64,000 nucleotides of DNA, taken from NCBI RefSeq assembly GCF_017309385.1, contig NZ_JAFJMJ010000001.1, positions 1,798,001 through 1,862,000 of the forward strand, read 5' to 3'. The notes below the pieces were generated by a model. The model ran no database searches, had not been told where the DNA came from, and was given only the letters and a program-made list of their open reading frames with translations. Positions 8,359 to 17,669 of this stretch are shown here, piece by piece. The stretch comes from Amycolatopsis sp. 195334CR. GTDB taxonomy: Bacteria > Actinomycetota > Actinomycetes > Mycobacteriales > Pseudonocardiaceae. How positions within the stretch are numbered: position 1 is the first letter of the stretch; each line of letters begins with the position of its first letter. Both the position numbers and the translations under genes were made by a program.

Positions 8359-9326
8359 GCCACGCTCCCCTCGAGCTCGTCCTCGGCTTCTTCGGCGGTG
8401 TGCCCGGTCAGCGCCAGGAACACCTCGTCCAGGCTCGGCTGCCCGAGCGAGTAGGCGGCCACCCGCACCCCGGCGGCGGGCAGTTCGGCCAGCGCCGCGG
8501 CCACCTTGTCCGGGTCGGGCACGCGCACGGTCAGCGCCACCGGGTCGGAATCCAGCTCGACCGGCACGTCGAGCACCCGCCCGAGCACCCGGCCCGCTTC
8601 CTCGCGCATTTCCGGTTCGCTCACGCGGACGTGCAGCGCGCCGGTGCCGACCGAGGCCTTGAGCTGCCCCGAAGTGCCCTCGGCGATGATCTTGCCGCGG
8701 TCGATCACCGCGATCCGGTCGGCCAGCTGGTCGGCCTCCTCCAGGTACTGCGTGGTCAGCAGCACCGTGGTGCCACCGGCGACCAGCGCGCGCACGATGT
8801 CCCACACCTGGTTGCGGCTGCGCGGGTCGAGCCCGGTGGTCGGCTCGTCGAGGAACATCAGGTCCGGCGCGATGACGATGCTCGCGGCGATGTCGATCCG
8901 CCGCCGCATGCCGCCGGAGTACGTCTTCACCAGCCGCTCGGCGGCCTCCTCCAGCCCGAACGCCTCGAGCAGCTCGCCCGCCCGCTTCTTCGCCCCCGGC
9001 CGGGAGAACCCGAGCAACCTGGCCAGCAGCACCAGGTTCTCCAGCCCGGACAGGTCCTCGTCGACCGAGGCGAACTGACCGGTCAGGCTGACCCGCCTGC
9101 GGACCGCGTCCGCCTCGGTGGCCAGGTCGTGCCCGAACACCCGCGCCGTGCCGCCGTCCGGTTTGAGCAGGGTGGCGAGCATGCGGATGGTGGTGGTCTT
9201 GCCCGCGCCGTTCGGCCCGAGGAAGCCGTAGACCCGGCCCTCGGGCACGGCCAGGTCGACCCCGTCCACCGCTCTCGTCTTGCCGAACGTCTTCACCAGG
9301 CCGTTGGCCTCGATCGCCAAATCCAT
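8355..9326 (-). CDS. ABC transporter ATP-binding protein (DrrA-like)
   Basis: A 323-residue ATPase with Walker [11 protein letters not shown] (about 39-48), Q-loop, signature [12 protein letters not shown], Walker [13 protein letters not shown] and the H-loop region where DrrA proteins carry [15 protein letters not shown]. The C-terminal domain (about 225-320), ending in [17 protein letters not shown], is the DrrA-type DUF4162 region. The start at ATG 9326 has GGGGG five bases upstream. A longer in-frame start at 9362 would overlap the SRPBCC gene. It is coupled to the permease by a 4-bp overlap. Confidence 0.92.
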   Translation of the reverse strand: MDLAIEANGLVKTFGKTRAVDGVDLAVPEGRVYGFLGPNGAGKTTTIRMLATLLKPDGGTARVFGHDLATEADAVRRRVSLTGQFASVDEDLSGLENLVLLARLLGFSRPGAKKRAGELLEAFGLEEAAERLVKTYSGGMRRRIDIAASIVIAPDLMFLDEPTTGLDPRSRNQVWDIVRALVAGGTTVLLTTQYLEEADQLADRIAVIDRGKIIAEGTSGQLKASVGTGALHVRVSEPEMREEAGRVLGRVLDVPVELDSDPVALTVRVPDPDKVAAALAELPAAGVRVAAYSLGQPSLDEVFLALTGHTAEEAEDELEGSVA

Positions 9327-9358
9327 CGAACCCCCATCGGGTAGAGCGCCGAAATCGA

Positions 9359-10213
9359 TCATGAAGTTCCACGCAGCAGGTCGGCGAACAACTGCTCGAG
9401 CCGTTCCTGCCAGGCGGCAAGGACGGTAGCGCGCACCCCCGACAATTTCGCCGGAATTGTCTGGGTCAGCTCCACGTAGGTGGCGAGTTCGGGGTCGTGG
9501 ACGAGGCGCCAGCGCACCAGCCCGGCGTTCTCCCCGTCGTGCCGCCACCGGTAGGTCAGGTCCCGCGGCGCGTCCACCGCCACGACCTGTCCGGCGGGCA
9601 CCGGGCCGATGGTGAACGGTAACGGCGGCTCCTGCCCGATTTCAACCGTTTTCCCCCCGCTGAGCGCGGCCCACACGGTGTCGAACGGGCGCCACACCAC
9701 GTCGAGCACGAAGCGCACCCCGTCCTCGGTCTCCTCGCCCCGCGCCAGTTCGAATTCCCGCAGGTAGGACTGCATGAGCGGGCGGTGGTCGAGCGGTTCC
9801 TCGGTGCGCCCGTCGAGCCGCGCCACCATCGCCGCGAGGCACACGTCCCAGCCCGCCGCGGTACGCGCCGCGGTGAACCGCGCCCCGGCGTCGACGGTGT
9901 GCGTGAAAACCAGCACGCAACCGGCTTCCGCGGGCAAAAGCTCGAACCGGAGCACGTCGGAGTTCCAGCGGAAGGCGTGGACCTTCGGTGGGTCGTATTC
10001 GAGCACCTCACCGTAAGTCGTTTCTTCCTCACCTTCGAAGGCGAATTCCATCTTCGCGCCCGGCTTGGGTTCGGCGGTGATCAGCGCCGGGAACCAGTGC
10101 GCCATTTCGGCGGGTTCGCTGATCGCGCGCCAGACTTTCGCGGGCGAGTGCCGGAGCGTGCGTTCGAACCGCAGCACGGGCTTGCCCTCGACGGTGTTCA
10201 GTTCGGATTTCAC
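9359..10213 (-). CDS. SRPBCC (AHSA1-type) domain protein
   Basis: A 284-residue protein with two START-like halves. The first opens [30 protein letters not shown] (about 13-42), the usual AHSA1 beginning. The second starts near residue 165 with [28 protein letters not shown] proteins bind hydrophobic ligands, and genes encoding them are often the second gene after an ArsR repressor. The start is GTG 10213, overlapping the ArsR stop as GTGA. It sits between the regulator and the exporter genes, so a ligand-sensing or sequestering role in the efflux operon is plausible but inferred. Confidence 0.85.
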   Translation of the reverse strand: MKSELNTVEGKPVLRFERTLRHSPAKVWRAISEPAEMAHWFPALITAEPKPGAKMEFAFEGEEETTYGEVLEYDPPKVHAFRWNSDVLRFELLPAEAGCVLVFTHTVDAGARFTAARTAAGWDVCLAAMVARLDGRTEEPLDHRPLMQSYLREFELARGEETEDGVRFVLDVVWRPFDTVWAALSGGKTVEIGQEPPLPFTIGPVPAGQVVAVDAPRDLTYRWRHDGENAGLVRWRLVHDPELATYVELTQTIPAKLSGVRATVLAAWQERLEQLFADLLRGTS

Positions 10214-10524
10214 GACGGGTCCTCCATGGTGTCCAGGTGTCGTTCGAGCGCGTCGAGGCGCGACTCCCACAACGCGCGGTAGGGCGCGAGCCAGGCGTCG
10301 ATCTCGGCGAGCGGCTCGGGGCACAGCCGGTACCACCGCCGCTGCGCGTCCTGGCGCACTTCGACGAGACCCGCCTCGCGCAGCACCTTCAGATGCTTCG
10401 ACACCGTGGGCTGGGTGAGCGTCAGCCGGTCGACCAGGTCCCCGACCGGGCGTTCCCCGGCGCGGAGCAGGTCGAGGATCTCGCGGCGCCGGGGCTCGGC
10501 CAGCACTTCGAACGTAGTTGCCAC
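10210..10524 (-). CDS. ArsR-family repressor
   Basis: A 104-residue winged-helix protein: FEVLAEPRRREILDLLRAGERPVGDLVDRLTLTQPTVSKHLKVLREAGLV (about 5-54) is the classic ArsR recognition region. No metal-binding cysteine pair (ELCVCDL-type) is present, so it belongs to the non-metal ArsR group that pairs with SRPBCC genes. It is the first gene of the ArsR-SRPBCC-ABC operon and is divergent from ilvD with a 190-bp gap. Confidence 0.9.
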   Translation of the reverse strand: MATTFEVLAEPRRREILDLLRAGERPVGDLVDRLTLTQPTVSKHLKVLREAGLVEVRQDAQRRWYRLCPEPLAEIDAWLAPYRALWESRLDALERHLDTMEDPS

Positions 10525-10566
10525 CCGGGCAATATAGCCGACGAGGCATTTGCGATGTCAAGGCGC

Positions 10567-10601
10567 GGCCCCGCAAGCTGGACTGCACAACCTGCGGGGC
10601 C
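10567..10601. promoter_or_regulatory. Hairpin in the ilvD leader / arsR divergent gap
   Basis: Perfect 9-bp arms GGCCCCGCA (10567-10575) and TGCGGGGCC (10593-10601) with a 17-base loop, 114 bp upstream of ilvD. A second inverted repeat, TGTGATC (10636-10642) / GATCACA (10664-10670), follows. One or both could be operators for the two divergent genes, or an attenuator in the ilvD leader. No leader peptide rich in branched-chain codons was found, so classic attenuation is not supported. Confidence 0.35.
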
Positions 10602-10714
10602 TCGGCCGAGTAAGCGCCCGGGCACAAACTCAACCTGTGATCGGGATACCCGCCACCGGGGCTGATCACACACAAGGACTCGCGAACCGCCGGGGTGGCG
10701 GACAGAATGGGGCG

Positions 10715-12379
10715 ATGGCCGACCTGAAACCACGCAGCCGGGACGTCACCGACGGAATGGAACGAGCGGCCGCGCGCGGCATGTTGCGTGCCGTCGGCAT
10801 GGGGGACGAGGACTTCGCGAAACCGCAGATCGGCATCGCGTCCTCGTGGAACGAGATCACCCCGTGCAACCTCTCCCTGCAACGGCTGGCGCAGGCGAGC
10901 AAGCAGGGCGTGCACGCCGGCGGTGGCTTCCCGATGGAGTTCGGCACCATCTCGGTGTCCGACGGGATCTCCATGGGGCACGAGGGAATGCACTTCTCGC
11001 TGGTGTCCCGCGAGGTGATCGCCGATTCGGTGGAGACGGTGATGCAGGCCGAGCGGCTGGACGGCTCGGTGCTGCTGGCCGGGTGCGACAAGAGCCTGCC
11101 GGGCATGCTGATGGCCGCCGCCCGGCTCGACGTGGCCTCGGTGTTCCTCTACGCGGGGTCGATCCTGCCCGGCACGGTGGACGGCCGCGAGGTCACCATC
11201 ATCGACGCCTTCGAGGCGGTCGGCGCGTGTGCGCGCGGGCTGATCTCCCGGGAGGAGGTCGACAAGATCGAGCGCGCGATCTGCCCCGGTGAGGGCGCGT
11301 GCGGTGGCATGTACACGGCGAACACGATGGCGTGCGCGGCCGAGGCGCTGGGCATGTCGCTGCCGGGTTCGGCGAGCCCGCCGTCGGTGGACCGCCGCCG
11401 CGACCGGTTCGCGCGCGAGAGCGGTGAGGCCGTGGTCGGCTTGCTCGGCGCGGGGATCACCGCGCGGCAGATCCTCACGCGCGAGGCCTTCGAGAACGCG
11501 ATCGCCGTGGTGATGGCACTGGGCGGGTCGACGAACGCGGTGCTGCACCTGCTGGCCATCGCGCACGAGGCCGAGGTCGAGCTGACCCTGGACGACTTCA
11601 CCCGGATCGGCGACCGGGTCCCGCACCTGGCCGACGTGAAACCGTTCGGGCGGCACGTGATGACCGCGGTGGACCGGGTCGGCGGGGTGCCGGTGGTGAT
11701 GAAGGCGCTGCTGGACGCGGATCTGCTGCACGGTGACTGCCTGACCGTGACCGGGAAGACGCTGGCCGAGAACCTGGCCGAACTGGCGCCGCCGGAGTTG
11801 GACGGCGAGGTGGTGCGCAAGCTGTCCGACCCGATCCACCCGACCGGCGGGCTCACCATCCTGCACGGCAGCCTCGCCCCGGAGGGCGCGGTGGTGAAGA
11901 GCGCGGGCTTCGACTCGACGCGTTTCGAAGGCACCGCAAGGGTTTTCGACGGCGAGCAGGCCGCGATGGACGCGCTGCCGACGCTGCAACCCGGTGACGT
12001 GGTGGTGATCCGGTACGAGGGGCCGCGTGGCGGGCCGGGCATGCGGGAGATGCTCGCGGTGACCGGCGCGATCAAGGGCGCCGGGCTGGGCAAGGACGTC
12101 CTGCTGCTCACCGATGGCCGGTTTTCCGGTGGTACCACGGGTTTGTGCGTCGGGCACGTGGCACCGGAGGCGGCGCACGGCGGGCCGATCGCGTTCGTCG
12201 CCGACGGGGACCCGATCGTGCTGGACCTGACCACGCGCACGCTGGACGTGGTCGTGGCCCCGGACGAACTCGCGCGACGGCAGGAAGGCTGGACGCCACC
12301 GGTGGGGCACCGAACCGGGGTGCTCGGGAAGTACGCGCGCCTGGTCGGCTCGGCCGCCCAGGGTGCCGTCTGCTCCTAG
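10715..12379 (+). CDS. ilvD: Dihydroxy-acid dehydratase IlvD
   Basis: A 554-residue iron-sulfur dehydratase of the IlvD/Edd family that converts dihydroxy-isovalerate and dihydroxy-methylvalerate to the keto acids of valine and isoleucine synthesis. Cluster cysteines are visible in [10 protein letters not shown] (about 50-59), [13 protein letters not shown] and [14 protein letters not shown]. The C-terminal [11 protein letters not shown] motif is intact. The start ATG 10715 is the first good one after the divergent intergenic region. The gene stands alone rather than in an ilvBNC operon. A terminator-like palindrome follows directly. Confidence 0.96.
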   Translation: MADLKPRSRDVTDGMERAAARGMLRAVGMGDEDFAKPQIGIASSWNEITPCNLSLQRLAQASKQGVHAGGGFPMEFGTISVSDGISMGHEGMHFSLVSREVIADSVETVMQAERLDGSVLLAGCDKSLPGMLMAAARLDVASVFLYAGSILPGTVDGREVTIIDAFEAVGACARGLISREEVDKIERAICPGEGACGGMYTANTMACAAEALGMSLPGSASPPSVDRRRDRFARESGEAVVGLLGAGITARQILTREAFENAIAVVMALGGSTNAVLHLLAIAHEAEVELTLDDFTRIGDRVPHLADVKPFGRHVMTAVDRVGGVPVVMKALLDADLLHGDCLTVTGKTLAENLAELAPPELDGEVVRKLSDPIHPTGGLTILHGSLAPEGAVVKSAGFDSTRFEGTARVFDGEQAAMDALPTLQPGDVVVIRYEGPRGGPGMREMLAVTGAIKGAGLGKDVLLLTDGRFSGGTTGLCVGHVAPEAAHGGPIAFVADGDPIVLDLTTRTLDVVVAPDELARRQEGWTPPVGHRTGVLGKYARLVGSAAQGAVCS

Positions 12380-12383
12380 CGAG

Positions 12384-12438
12384 TGCGGTGAATGTGGCTT
12401 TCACTGCGGATTTCGCTGTGAAAGCCACATTCACCGCA
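12384..12438. terminator. Palindromic repeat, GTGGCTTTCAC family, copy 1
   Basis: Perfect 21-base arms at 12384-12404 and 12418-12438 around a 13-base loop, 4 bp after the ilvD stop and 4 bp before the end of the convergent aldolase gene. The inner arm reads GAATGTGGCTTTCAC. A second copy with the same arm core and loop length follows the paaR gene at 26765-26817, so this is a dispersed repeat that also fits a bidirectional terminator. Confidence 0.75.
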
Positions 12439-12442
12439 TCGG

Positions 12443-13186
12443 TCAGGCGCCGTGGAGTTCCAGGATCCGGCTGACTTCGGCGGCCAGCCGGTCCCGTCCG
12501 GCGGCCAGGTAGGCACAGGGGTCGTGCATCGACGGGTTCCGGTGCCGGTACTCCATCACCCCGTCCGCGAACACCCGCCGCACCAGGTCGGCGCAGGTCA
12601 GGCGCATCACCCCGGCGCGCACCGCGGCGGCCAGCTCCTCGTCCGTCCCCACCGGACAGTCGGCCAGCGCCAGTGGAACCCCGGTTCGCTGGCGCAGCCG
12701 GGAAATCAGGTCCAGGTCGGGCTGGCCGTCCCGCGCGCCGACGGCCAGCGTGTCCACCCCGGTGGCCGCCGCGAACTCGCCGGCGTTCACCGGGTCGACC
12801 CGGCCGCCGAGCCCAGCCTCCACCCAGACCCCGTTGCGGTGGCAGTACTCCACCACCTCCCGGGTCACCGCCAAGTCCGAAGTGGACACCCGGAACAACA
12901 CCGAACCGAAGCCCAGTTCGACCACCTCGGTCATCCGCGACAACGAGTCCACGTGGTCGAAGTGCAGCGCCACCGGCACGGTCGCCGACTTCGCCGCGGC
13001 CAGCGCCGCGGCCGCGATCGGGGCCAGCGCGCCGTGGTACCGCACCGCGGCCCGGCTGATCTGCAGCAGCACCGGCGAGCGCACCGCCTGCGCCCCGTCG
13101 ATCACCGCGCTCAGCTGCTCCAGCTGGATGACGTCGAACGCGACCCGCCCCGGCCGCAGGATTTCACGCGCCGATACCAGCGGCAT
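12443..13186 (-). CDS. Class II aldolase-like protein, degenerate metal site
   Basis: A 247-residue TIM-barrel protein of the class II fructose/tagatose-bisphosphate aldolase family (GatY/KbaY/Fba). The catalytic aspartate and first zinc histidine remain in VALHFDHVDS (Asp77, His78). The second zinc histidine, normally in a G-x-x-H-G motif, is replaced in VGARDG (about 149-154), and the third, normally in PLVLHG, is replaced in PLALADC (about 171-177). It is about 40 residues shorter than active homologues. It overlaps the end of the ROK kinase gene by 23 bp. It may act on another substrate, without zinc, or be non-catalytic. Confidence 0.75.
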   Translation of the reverse strand: MPLVSAREILRPGRVAFDVIQLEQLSAVIDGAQAVRSPVLLQISRAAVRYHGALAPIAAAALAAAKSATVPVALHFDHVDSLSRMTEVVELGFGSVLFRVSTSDLAVTREVVEYCHRNGVWVEAGLGGRVDPVNAGEFAAATGVDTLAVGARDGQPDLDLISRLRQRTGVPLALADCPVGTDEELAAAVRAGVMRLTCADLVRRVFADGVMEYRHRNPSMHDPCAYLAAGRDRLAAEVSRILELHGA

Positions 13187-14081
13187 CCGTCACCTGCCAG
13201 GCGAGCAGCCCCGCGCCGAGGCAACCGGCGCGATCCCCGAGTTCGGCCATCCGCAGTTCCGGCGCCCGCTGGAAGGTCAGGTACCCCGTCAGCGCCTCGC
13301 GCACCGGATCGACCAGGAACTCCCCCGCGCTGAACAACCCGCCCCCGAGCACCACCACCTCCGGCGCGAGCACCGTGGTGAGCAACCGGAGTCCGCGCGC
13401 GAGCGCGTCCACCGCCTCGTCGAAGACCGCCTTCGCATCCGGGTCACCGGCTCGCGCCGCGTCGACCACACCACGCGCGCCTTCGTCGGGCCGCCCGGTC
13501 CGTTCGGCGAACCGCCGCCCGATCGCCGAAGCCGACGCGACCGCCTCCAGGCATCCGACCGCCCCGCACGCGCACGGCACCCCGTGCCCGACGTCGGCGT
13601 GCCCGATCTCCCCCGCGTAACCCCCCGACGCGTACGGCTTGCCGTCGATCATGATCGCCACCGCGATCCCGGTGCCCACCGGGAGGAACGCGGAGTTGGC
13701 CACCCCGCGCGCGGCGCCGACGGTCGCCTCGGCGAGCCCGCCCGCGCGCACGTCGTGGTCGAAGGCGACCGGCACGCCCAGCCGTTCGGCGAGGATCGCC
13801 TCGAACGGCACGTCCCGCCAGCTCAGGTTGGACGAGTAGTGCGCCACGCCCCCGTCGACGATGCCCGGCACGACCACGCCGACCCCGGCCGGCTTGCCGC
13901 CGCCGGTCAGCTCCGCGGTCAGCGCCACCACCTGCTCGGCGACCGCCGCCGCGGTGGTGTGCCCGCCGAGCGCCCGCGCCGTCGGCTGCCGCAGCACCTT
14001 CAGTTCGGCCAGGTCACGGTCGAGCAGGGCGGCCTTGATCGCCGTCCCGCCGATGTCCAGTGCCACCACCGCAGAATCCAT
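13164..14081 (-). CDS. ROK-family sugar kinase
   Basis: A 305-residue ASKHA-fold kinase. The phosphate-1 motif is VVALDIGGTAIKAALLD (residues 5-21). GEIGHADVGHGVPC holds the catalytic-site glutamate/histidine, and CACGAVGCLEAVAS is the ROK zinc motif CxCGxxGCxE. VVLGGGLFSAGE forms the adenosine region. It probably phosphorylates glucose or a related hexose. Some ROK members act on N-acetylmannosamine or other sugars. It lacks an N-terminal DNA-binding domain, so it is a kinase rather than a ROK repressor. Its 3' end overlaps the aldolase-like gene, which suggests a joint role in sugar metabolism. Confidence 0.92.
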   Translation of the reverse strand: MDSAVVALDIGGTAIKAALLDRDLAELKVLRQPTARALGGHTTAAAVAEQVVALTAELTGGGKPAGVGVVVPGIVDGGVAHYSSNLSWRDVPFEAILAERLGVPVAFDHDVRAGGLAEATVGAARGVANSAFLPVGTGIAVAIMIDGKPYASGGYAGEIGHADVGHGVPCACGAVGCLEAVASASAIGRRFAERTGRPDEGARGVVDAARAGDPDAKAVFDEAVDALARGLRLLTTVLAPEVVVLGGGLFSAGEFLVDPVREALTGYLTFQRAPELRMAELGDRAGCLGAGLLAWQVTDAAGIGA

Positions 14082-14105
14082 GCGCTGATTCTGCCGCCTC
14101 GCCGA

Positions 14106-14933
14106 TCATGCCGGGAGTGGGCGTCGCCCCTCGATCAGCACCGCGATCCCGTCCAGCACCCTGGCCAGGCCGAACTCGAAGGCCTGGCCGAAATCGGCGA
14201 CGCCGGGCTGCGTCGCCATCAGCGCGGAGAGCTGGGGATGGGTCGCGTCGGCCACCACGTCCCGCGAGATGTCGCGGCCGGTGCTCTCCCACCAGTCGGC
14301 GAGTTCGACGCCGGAGGCCCGCCGCGCCTCCAGGTCGTTGGCCATCAGCAGGCCGACCCCGCTGGTGTAGTTGGTCACGGTCATCACCAGCTGGAACTTC
14401 TCCACCGGGGTCAGGTCGTACCCGTCGAACGAGGCCAGCGCCCACTCCACCTCGCTGGACATGTTCTGCAGCAGCACCGTCCGCGGGCTGGTGACGAACG
14501 GCAGCACCCACGGGTACCGCTGGTAGAGCGCCCAGTCGTTGCGCGCCACCGCGGTCATCCGCTCCCGCCAGCCGGTCAGCTCCGGGGTGCGCGCCGACCC
14601 GCGCGCGATCACCTCTTCGACCATGTGCAGGAGCAGTTCCTCCTTGTCGGCCACGTACCGGTAGAGCGACATCGTGCCCGCGCCGAGTTCCGCGGCGATC
14701 CGGCGCATCGACAACGCCCCCGCGCCCTCGGCGTCGGCCACGTCGATGGCCGCCTGCACGATCGCCGCGACGGTCAGCGACCGCTCGGGATCGGCGGGCG
14801 CGGCCCTGGTCACCGTCGCGCCCGCGGCCACCCGCGCGCGGTACGCCTTGGCCTGGCAGGACCGCGAGCAGTACCGCGGCCGACGACCGCGCGCGGGCAC
14901 CGCCAGTGGCTCACCACATTCCACACAGGTCAT
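14106..14933 (-). CDS. TetR-family regulator with N-terminal cysteine cluster
   Basis: A 275-residue regulator. Residues 1-25 contain CVECGEP and YCSRSCQAKAYR, four cysteines in a CxxC...CxxxC layout that resembles a small zinc finger. The TetR helix-turn-helix follows (about 50-97: ALSMRRIAAELGAGTMSLYRYVADKEELL), with an all-alpha TetR_C ligand domain to the end. The start chosen is ATG 14933, because it begins the cysteine module. A longer frame to 14975 adds nine hydrophobic residues. It is divergent from an MFS exporter gene with repeated motifs between them, the usual arrangement for a drug-efflux repressor. Confidence 0.85.
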   Translation of the reverse strand: MTCVECGEPLAVPARGRRPRYCSRSCQAKAYRARVAAGATVTRAAPADPERSLTVAAIVQAAIDVADAEGAGALSMRRIAAELGAGTMSLYRYVADKEELLLHMVEEVIARGSARTPELTGWRERMTAVARNDWALYQRYPWVLPFVTSPRTVLLQNMSSEVEWALASFDGYDLTPVEKFQLVMTVTNYTSGVGLLMANDLEARRASGVELADWWESTGRDISRDVVADATHPQLSALMATQPGVADFGQAFEFGLARVLDGIAVLIEGRRPLPA

Positions 14934-15095
14934 TTCCGCACACCCCAATCTCGTGACGAAAAGATACCACAGCACCGTGACGAAAACAGCTGCGTGACGT
15001 ATCTACCAGCGGAAATGCTGCTTGCCTGACCGATTTCGGCATGCGTATCTTGTACGCAACCGCATCGCGTACACCGTATTCCGAGGGGACCAGAA
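14934..15095. promoter_or_regulatory. Divergent TetR/MFS control region
   Basis: Contains two direct copies of GTGACGAAAA (14953-14962 and 14977-14986), 24 bp apart, a third partial GTGACGTA (14994-15001), and an inverted repeat TGTACGC (15051-15057) / GCGTACA (15067-15073) with a 9-bp spacer, 23 bp before the MFS start. The inverted repeat is the best candidate for a TetR operator. The direct repeats near the tetR start may be a second site. Confidence 0.5.
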
Positions 15096-16613
15096 ATGAC
15101 CGCCAAAGCCAGCCGCAAGGACTGGTTCGGCCTAGCCGTACTCGTGCTGGCCTGCCTGCTCGTGTCGATGGACATGAGCGTGCTGCTCTACGCGATCCCG
15201 TTCCTCAGCGAGGACCTGACGCCGAGCAGCACCCAACTGCTGTGGATCATCGACATCTACGGCTTCCTGCTGGCCGGGCTGCTGATCACGATGGGCTCGC
15301 TCGGCGACCGGATCGGCAGGCGGCGCCTGCTGCTCTCCGGCGCGGCCCTGTTCGGCCTGGCCTCGGTCGCCGCCGCCTTCTCCACCAGCCCCGAACTGCT
15401 GATCACCGCCCGCGCGCTGCTCGGCGTCGCCGGCGCCACGCTGGCACCGTCCACATTGGCCTTGATCAGGAACATGTTCACCGATCCCGATCAGCGCCGG
15501 GCCGCGATCGGCATATGGACCGGCGGCTTCGCCGGCGGCGTGATGATCGGCCCGATCGTCGGCGGCTTCCTGCTGGAGCACTTCTGGTGGGGTTCGGTGT
15601 TCCTGATCAACGTGCCGGTGATGGTGCTGCTGCTGGTGCTCGCGCCGCTGGTGCTGCCCGAGTTCACCGATCCGCGGCCGGGCCGGTTCGACCTGGTCAG
15701 CGCCGGTCTCTCGCTGGCCGCGGTACTGCCGATCATCTACGGCATCAAGGAGTTCGCGGCCGGGGCGAGCGGCTGGGAGGCGGCCGCGTCGCTGGCCGCC
15801 GGACTGGTCGTCGGCGTGGTCTTCGTGCACCGGCAACGCGCGCAGGAGGATCCGATGATCGACCTGCGCCTGTTCGCCAACCGCCGGTTCAGCACCGCCA
15901 TCGGCACCACCACGGTGACCCAGTTCGCGATGATGGGCCTGGCCTACTTCAGCACCCAGTACCTGCAGTCGGTGCTCGGGTTCAGCCCGCTCGAGGCGGC
16001 GCTGTGGACCCTGCCGACGATGGTCGGCATGTTCATCGGGCTGGCGCTCGGCGGCACGCTCGCCACCCGCGTCCGCCCGGCCTACCTGATGGGTGGCGGG
16101 CTGGCGATCGGCGCGTCGGGGTATGTGGTGTTCAGCTTCTCCACCCCGGACAGCGGGCTGCCGCTGCTGCTCACCGGCGGTGGGCTGATGACGCTCGGCG
16201 TGGGCATCGTGACCGTGCTGGCCACCGAGGTGGTGCTGGCCACCGCGCCGCCGGAGCGCGCGGGCGCGGCCTCGGCGCTGTCCGAGACCAGCACCGAATT
16301 CGGTGGGGCGCTGGGCATGGCCGTGCTGGGCACGATCGGCGCGGCGGTCTACCGGTCCGCTGTGGACGTTCCGGCCGGGTTGCCGCCGGAGGCCGCGGCG
16401 GCCGCGCACGACACGCTCGGCGGCGCGGTCGCCGTCGCCGCCAACTTGCCGCCCGGACTGGCCCCCGGATTCCTGCGCGACGCCTACGAAGCGTTCACCG
16501 ACGGCATGAGCGTGACCATGCTGATCGGCGCGGGTGTGCTGCTGGCCGCCGCCGCACTGGTCGCGGTGCTGCTGCGCCAGGTCAGCCTGTCACGAGTCGA
16601 AGTCCACGGTTAA
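15096..16613 (+). CDS. MFS drug exporter, DHA2 (14-helix) family
   Basis: A 505-residue membrane transporter. Fourteen hydrophobic segments can be traced. Motif A, GSLGDRIGRRRLLL, lies after helix 2 and motif C, GGFAGGVMIGPIVGGFL, in helix 5, both typical of proton-driven antiporters. The acidic SMDMSVLLYAIPFLSEDL start resembles SmvA/LfrA-type quaternary ammonium and dye exporters. The divergent TetR gene is a likely repressor, comparable in layout to LfrR/LfrA of mycobacteria. The 3' end overlaps the convergent paaE gene by 24 bp. The real substrate is unknown. Confidence 0.9.
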   Translation: MTAKASRKDWFGLAVLVLACLLVSMDMSVLLYAIPFLSEDLTPSSTQLLWIIDIYGFLLAGLLITMGSLGDRIGRRRLLLSGAALFGLASVAAAFSTSPELLITARALLGVAGATLAPSTLALIRNMFTDPDQRRAAIGIWTGGFAGGVMIGPIVGGFLLEHFWWGSVFLINVPVMVLLLVLAPLVLPEFTDPRPGRFDLVSAGLSLAAVLPIIYGIKEFAAGASGWEAAASLAAGLVVGVVFVHRQRAQEDPMIDLRLFANRRFSTAIGTTTVTQFAMMGLAYFSTQYLQSVLGFSPLEAALWTLPTMVGMFIGLALGGTLATRVRPAYLMGGGLAIGASGYVVFSFSTPDSGLPLLLTGGGLMTLGVGIVTVLATEVVLATAPPERAGAASALSETSTEFGGALGMAVLGTIGAAVYRSAVDVPAGLPPEAAAAAHDTLGGAVAVAANLPPGLAPGFLRDAYEAFTDGMSVTMLIGAGVLLAAAALVAVLLRQVSLSRVEVHG

Positions 16614-17669
16614 CGCGTCGGCCGCCGGGAAGGTCTGGCAGGTGAGCACGAAGCCCGCGTCCACTTCGGACGGTTCGAGGGCGAAGTTGCGCCGCATGTC
16701 GGCCTTCCCGTCGGTCACCTTCGCCCGGCAGGTGCCGCACACCCCGCCCTTGCAGGCGAACGGCAGGTCCGGCCGCAACCGCTGCGCACCGTCCAGAATG
16801 GACTCCTCGCGGGACAGCGGCACGGTGGTGGCGCGGCCGTCCAGCACGATGGTCACGTCGCTGCTGGGCCCCTCGATGCTGGCGTCCGGGTGCCGGACCG
16901 GCGCCGGCGGCAGGTCGTCCACGTAGAACAGCTCCTGGTGCACGCGCTCCCGCGGCACACCCCGGCGTTCCAGCACGTCCTGCGCGTCGGTGACCATGCC
17001 GTACGGACCGCACAGCCACCAGTGGTCCACCTGCTCGGCCACCATCAGCCGGTCGATCAGCGCGCTCAGCTTCTCCCCGTCCAGCCGCCCGCTGAACAAC
17101 TCCGCCTCACGCGGTTCCCTGGACAGCACGTGCACCAGTTCCAGCCGCTCGCGGTAGCGGTCCTTCAGATCGGCCAGTTCGTCGGCGAACATCACCGTGT
17201 CGCTGCGGCGGTTGCCGTAGAGCAGGGTCGCCGAGGACGACGGGTCGGCCAGCACCGAGGCCACGATGGACAGGATGGGCGTGATGCCGGAACCCGCCGC
17301 GATCAGCACGTGGTGCGCGGCCTGGTCCAGGTCCGGGGTGAAGTTCCCGGTCGGCGGCAGCACCTCGACGGTGTCCCCGGCGGCCACCTCGTGCACCAGC
17401 CAGCTGGAGAACACCCCGCCCGGCACCTCGCGCACACCGATCCGCGGCTTCGCGCCCGCCGCCGCGCAGATCGAGTACGACCGCCGTTCCTCGCGGTCGT
17501 CCACGATCCGCCGCAGGGTCAGCGACTGCCCCGGCCGGAAGGCGTACTCCTCGGCCAGTTCCGCGGGCACGTCGAAGGTGACCGCCACGGCGTCGGCACA
17601 CAACCGCTCGACCCCGGCCACCCGCAGCGAGTGGAACTCCGAGCGCCGGCGGGTTTTCGTCGTCGTCAC
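16590..17669 (-). CDS. paaE: Phenylacetyl-CoA epoxidase reductase PaaE
   Basis: A 359-residue electron-transfer subunit. The FAD domain is seen in FRPGQSLTLRR (about 43-53) and RRSYSIC, and the NADP domain in LIAAGSGITPILSIV and LCGPYGMV. A C-terminal plant-type 2Fe-2S domain has CKGGVCGTCRA plus a distal LTCQTFP cysteine. It passes electrons from NADPH to the di-iron PaaA subunit. It starts at ATG 17669, directly after the PaaD stop (17670). It is the last gene of paaZABCDE. Confidence 0.95.
   Translation of the reverse strand: MTTTKTRRRSEFHSLRVAGVERLCADAVAVTFDVPAELAEEYAFRPGQSLTLRRIVDDREERRSYSICAAAGAKPRIGVREVPGGVFSSWLVHEVAAGDTVEVLPPTGNFTPDLDQAAHHVLIAAGSGITPILSIVASVLADPSSSATLLYGNRRSDTVMFADELADLKDRYRERLELVHVLSREPREAELFSGRLDGEKLSALIDRLMVAEQVDHWWLCGPYGMVTDAQDVLERRGVPRERVHQELFYVDDLPPAPVRHPDASIEGPSSDVTIVLDGRATTVPLSREESILDGAQRLRPDLPFACKGGVCGTCRAKVTDGKADMRRNFALEPSEVDAGFVLTCQTFPAADALTVDFDS

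Noticed and set aside
10561..10668. Leader peptide for ilvD attenuation (frame [15 protein letters not shown])
   Set aside because: No cluster of Leu, Ile or Val codons and no Shine-Dalgarno sequence.
9359..12310. A 983-codon open frame on the minus strand
   Set aside because: Its N-terminal two thirds is antisense to ilvD and has Arg/His/Gln-rich, structureless sequence typical of GC-skewed shadow frames. Only the final part (from GTG 10213) is the genuine SRPBCC gene.
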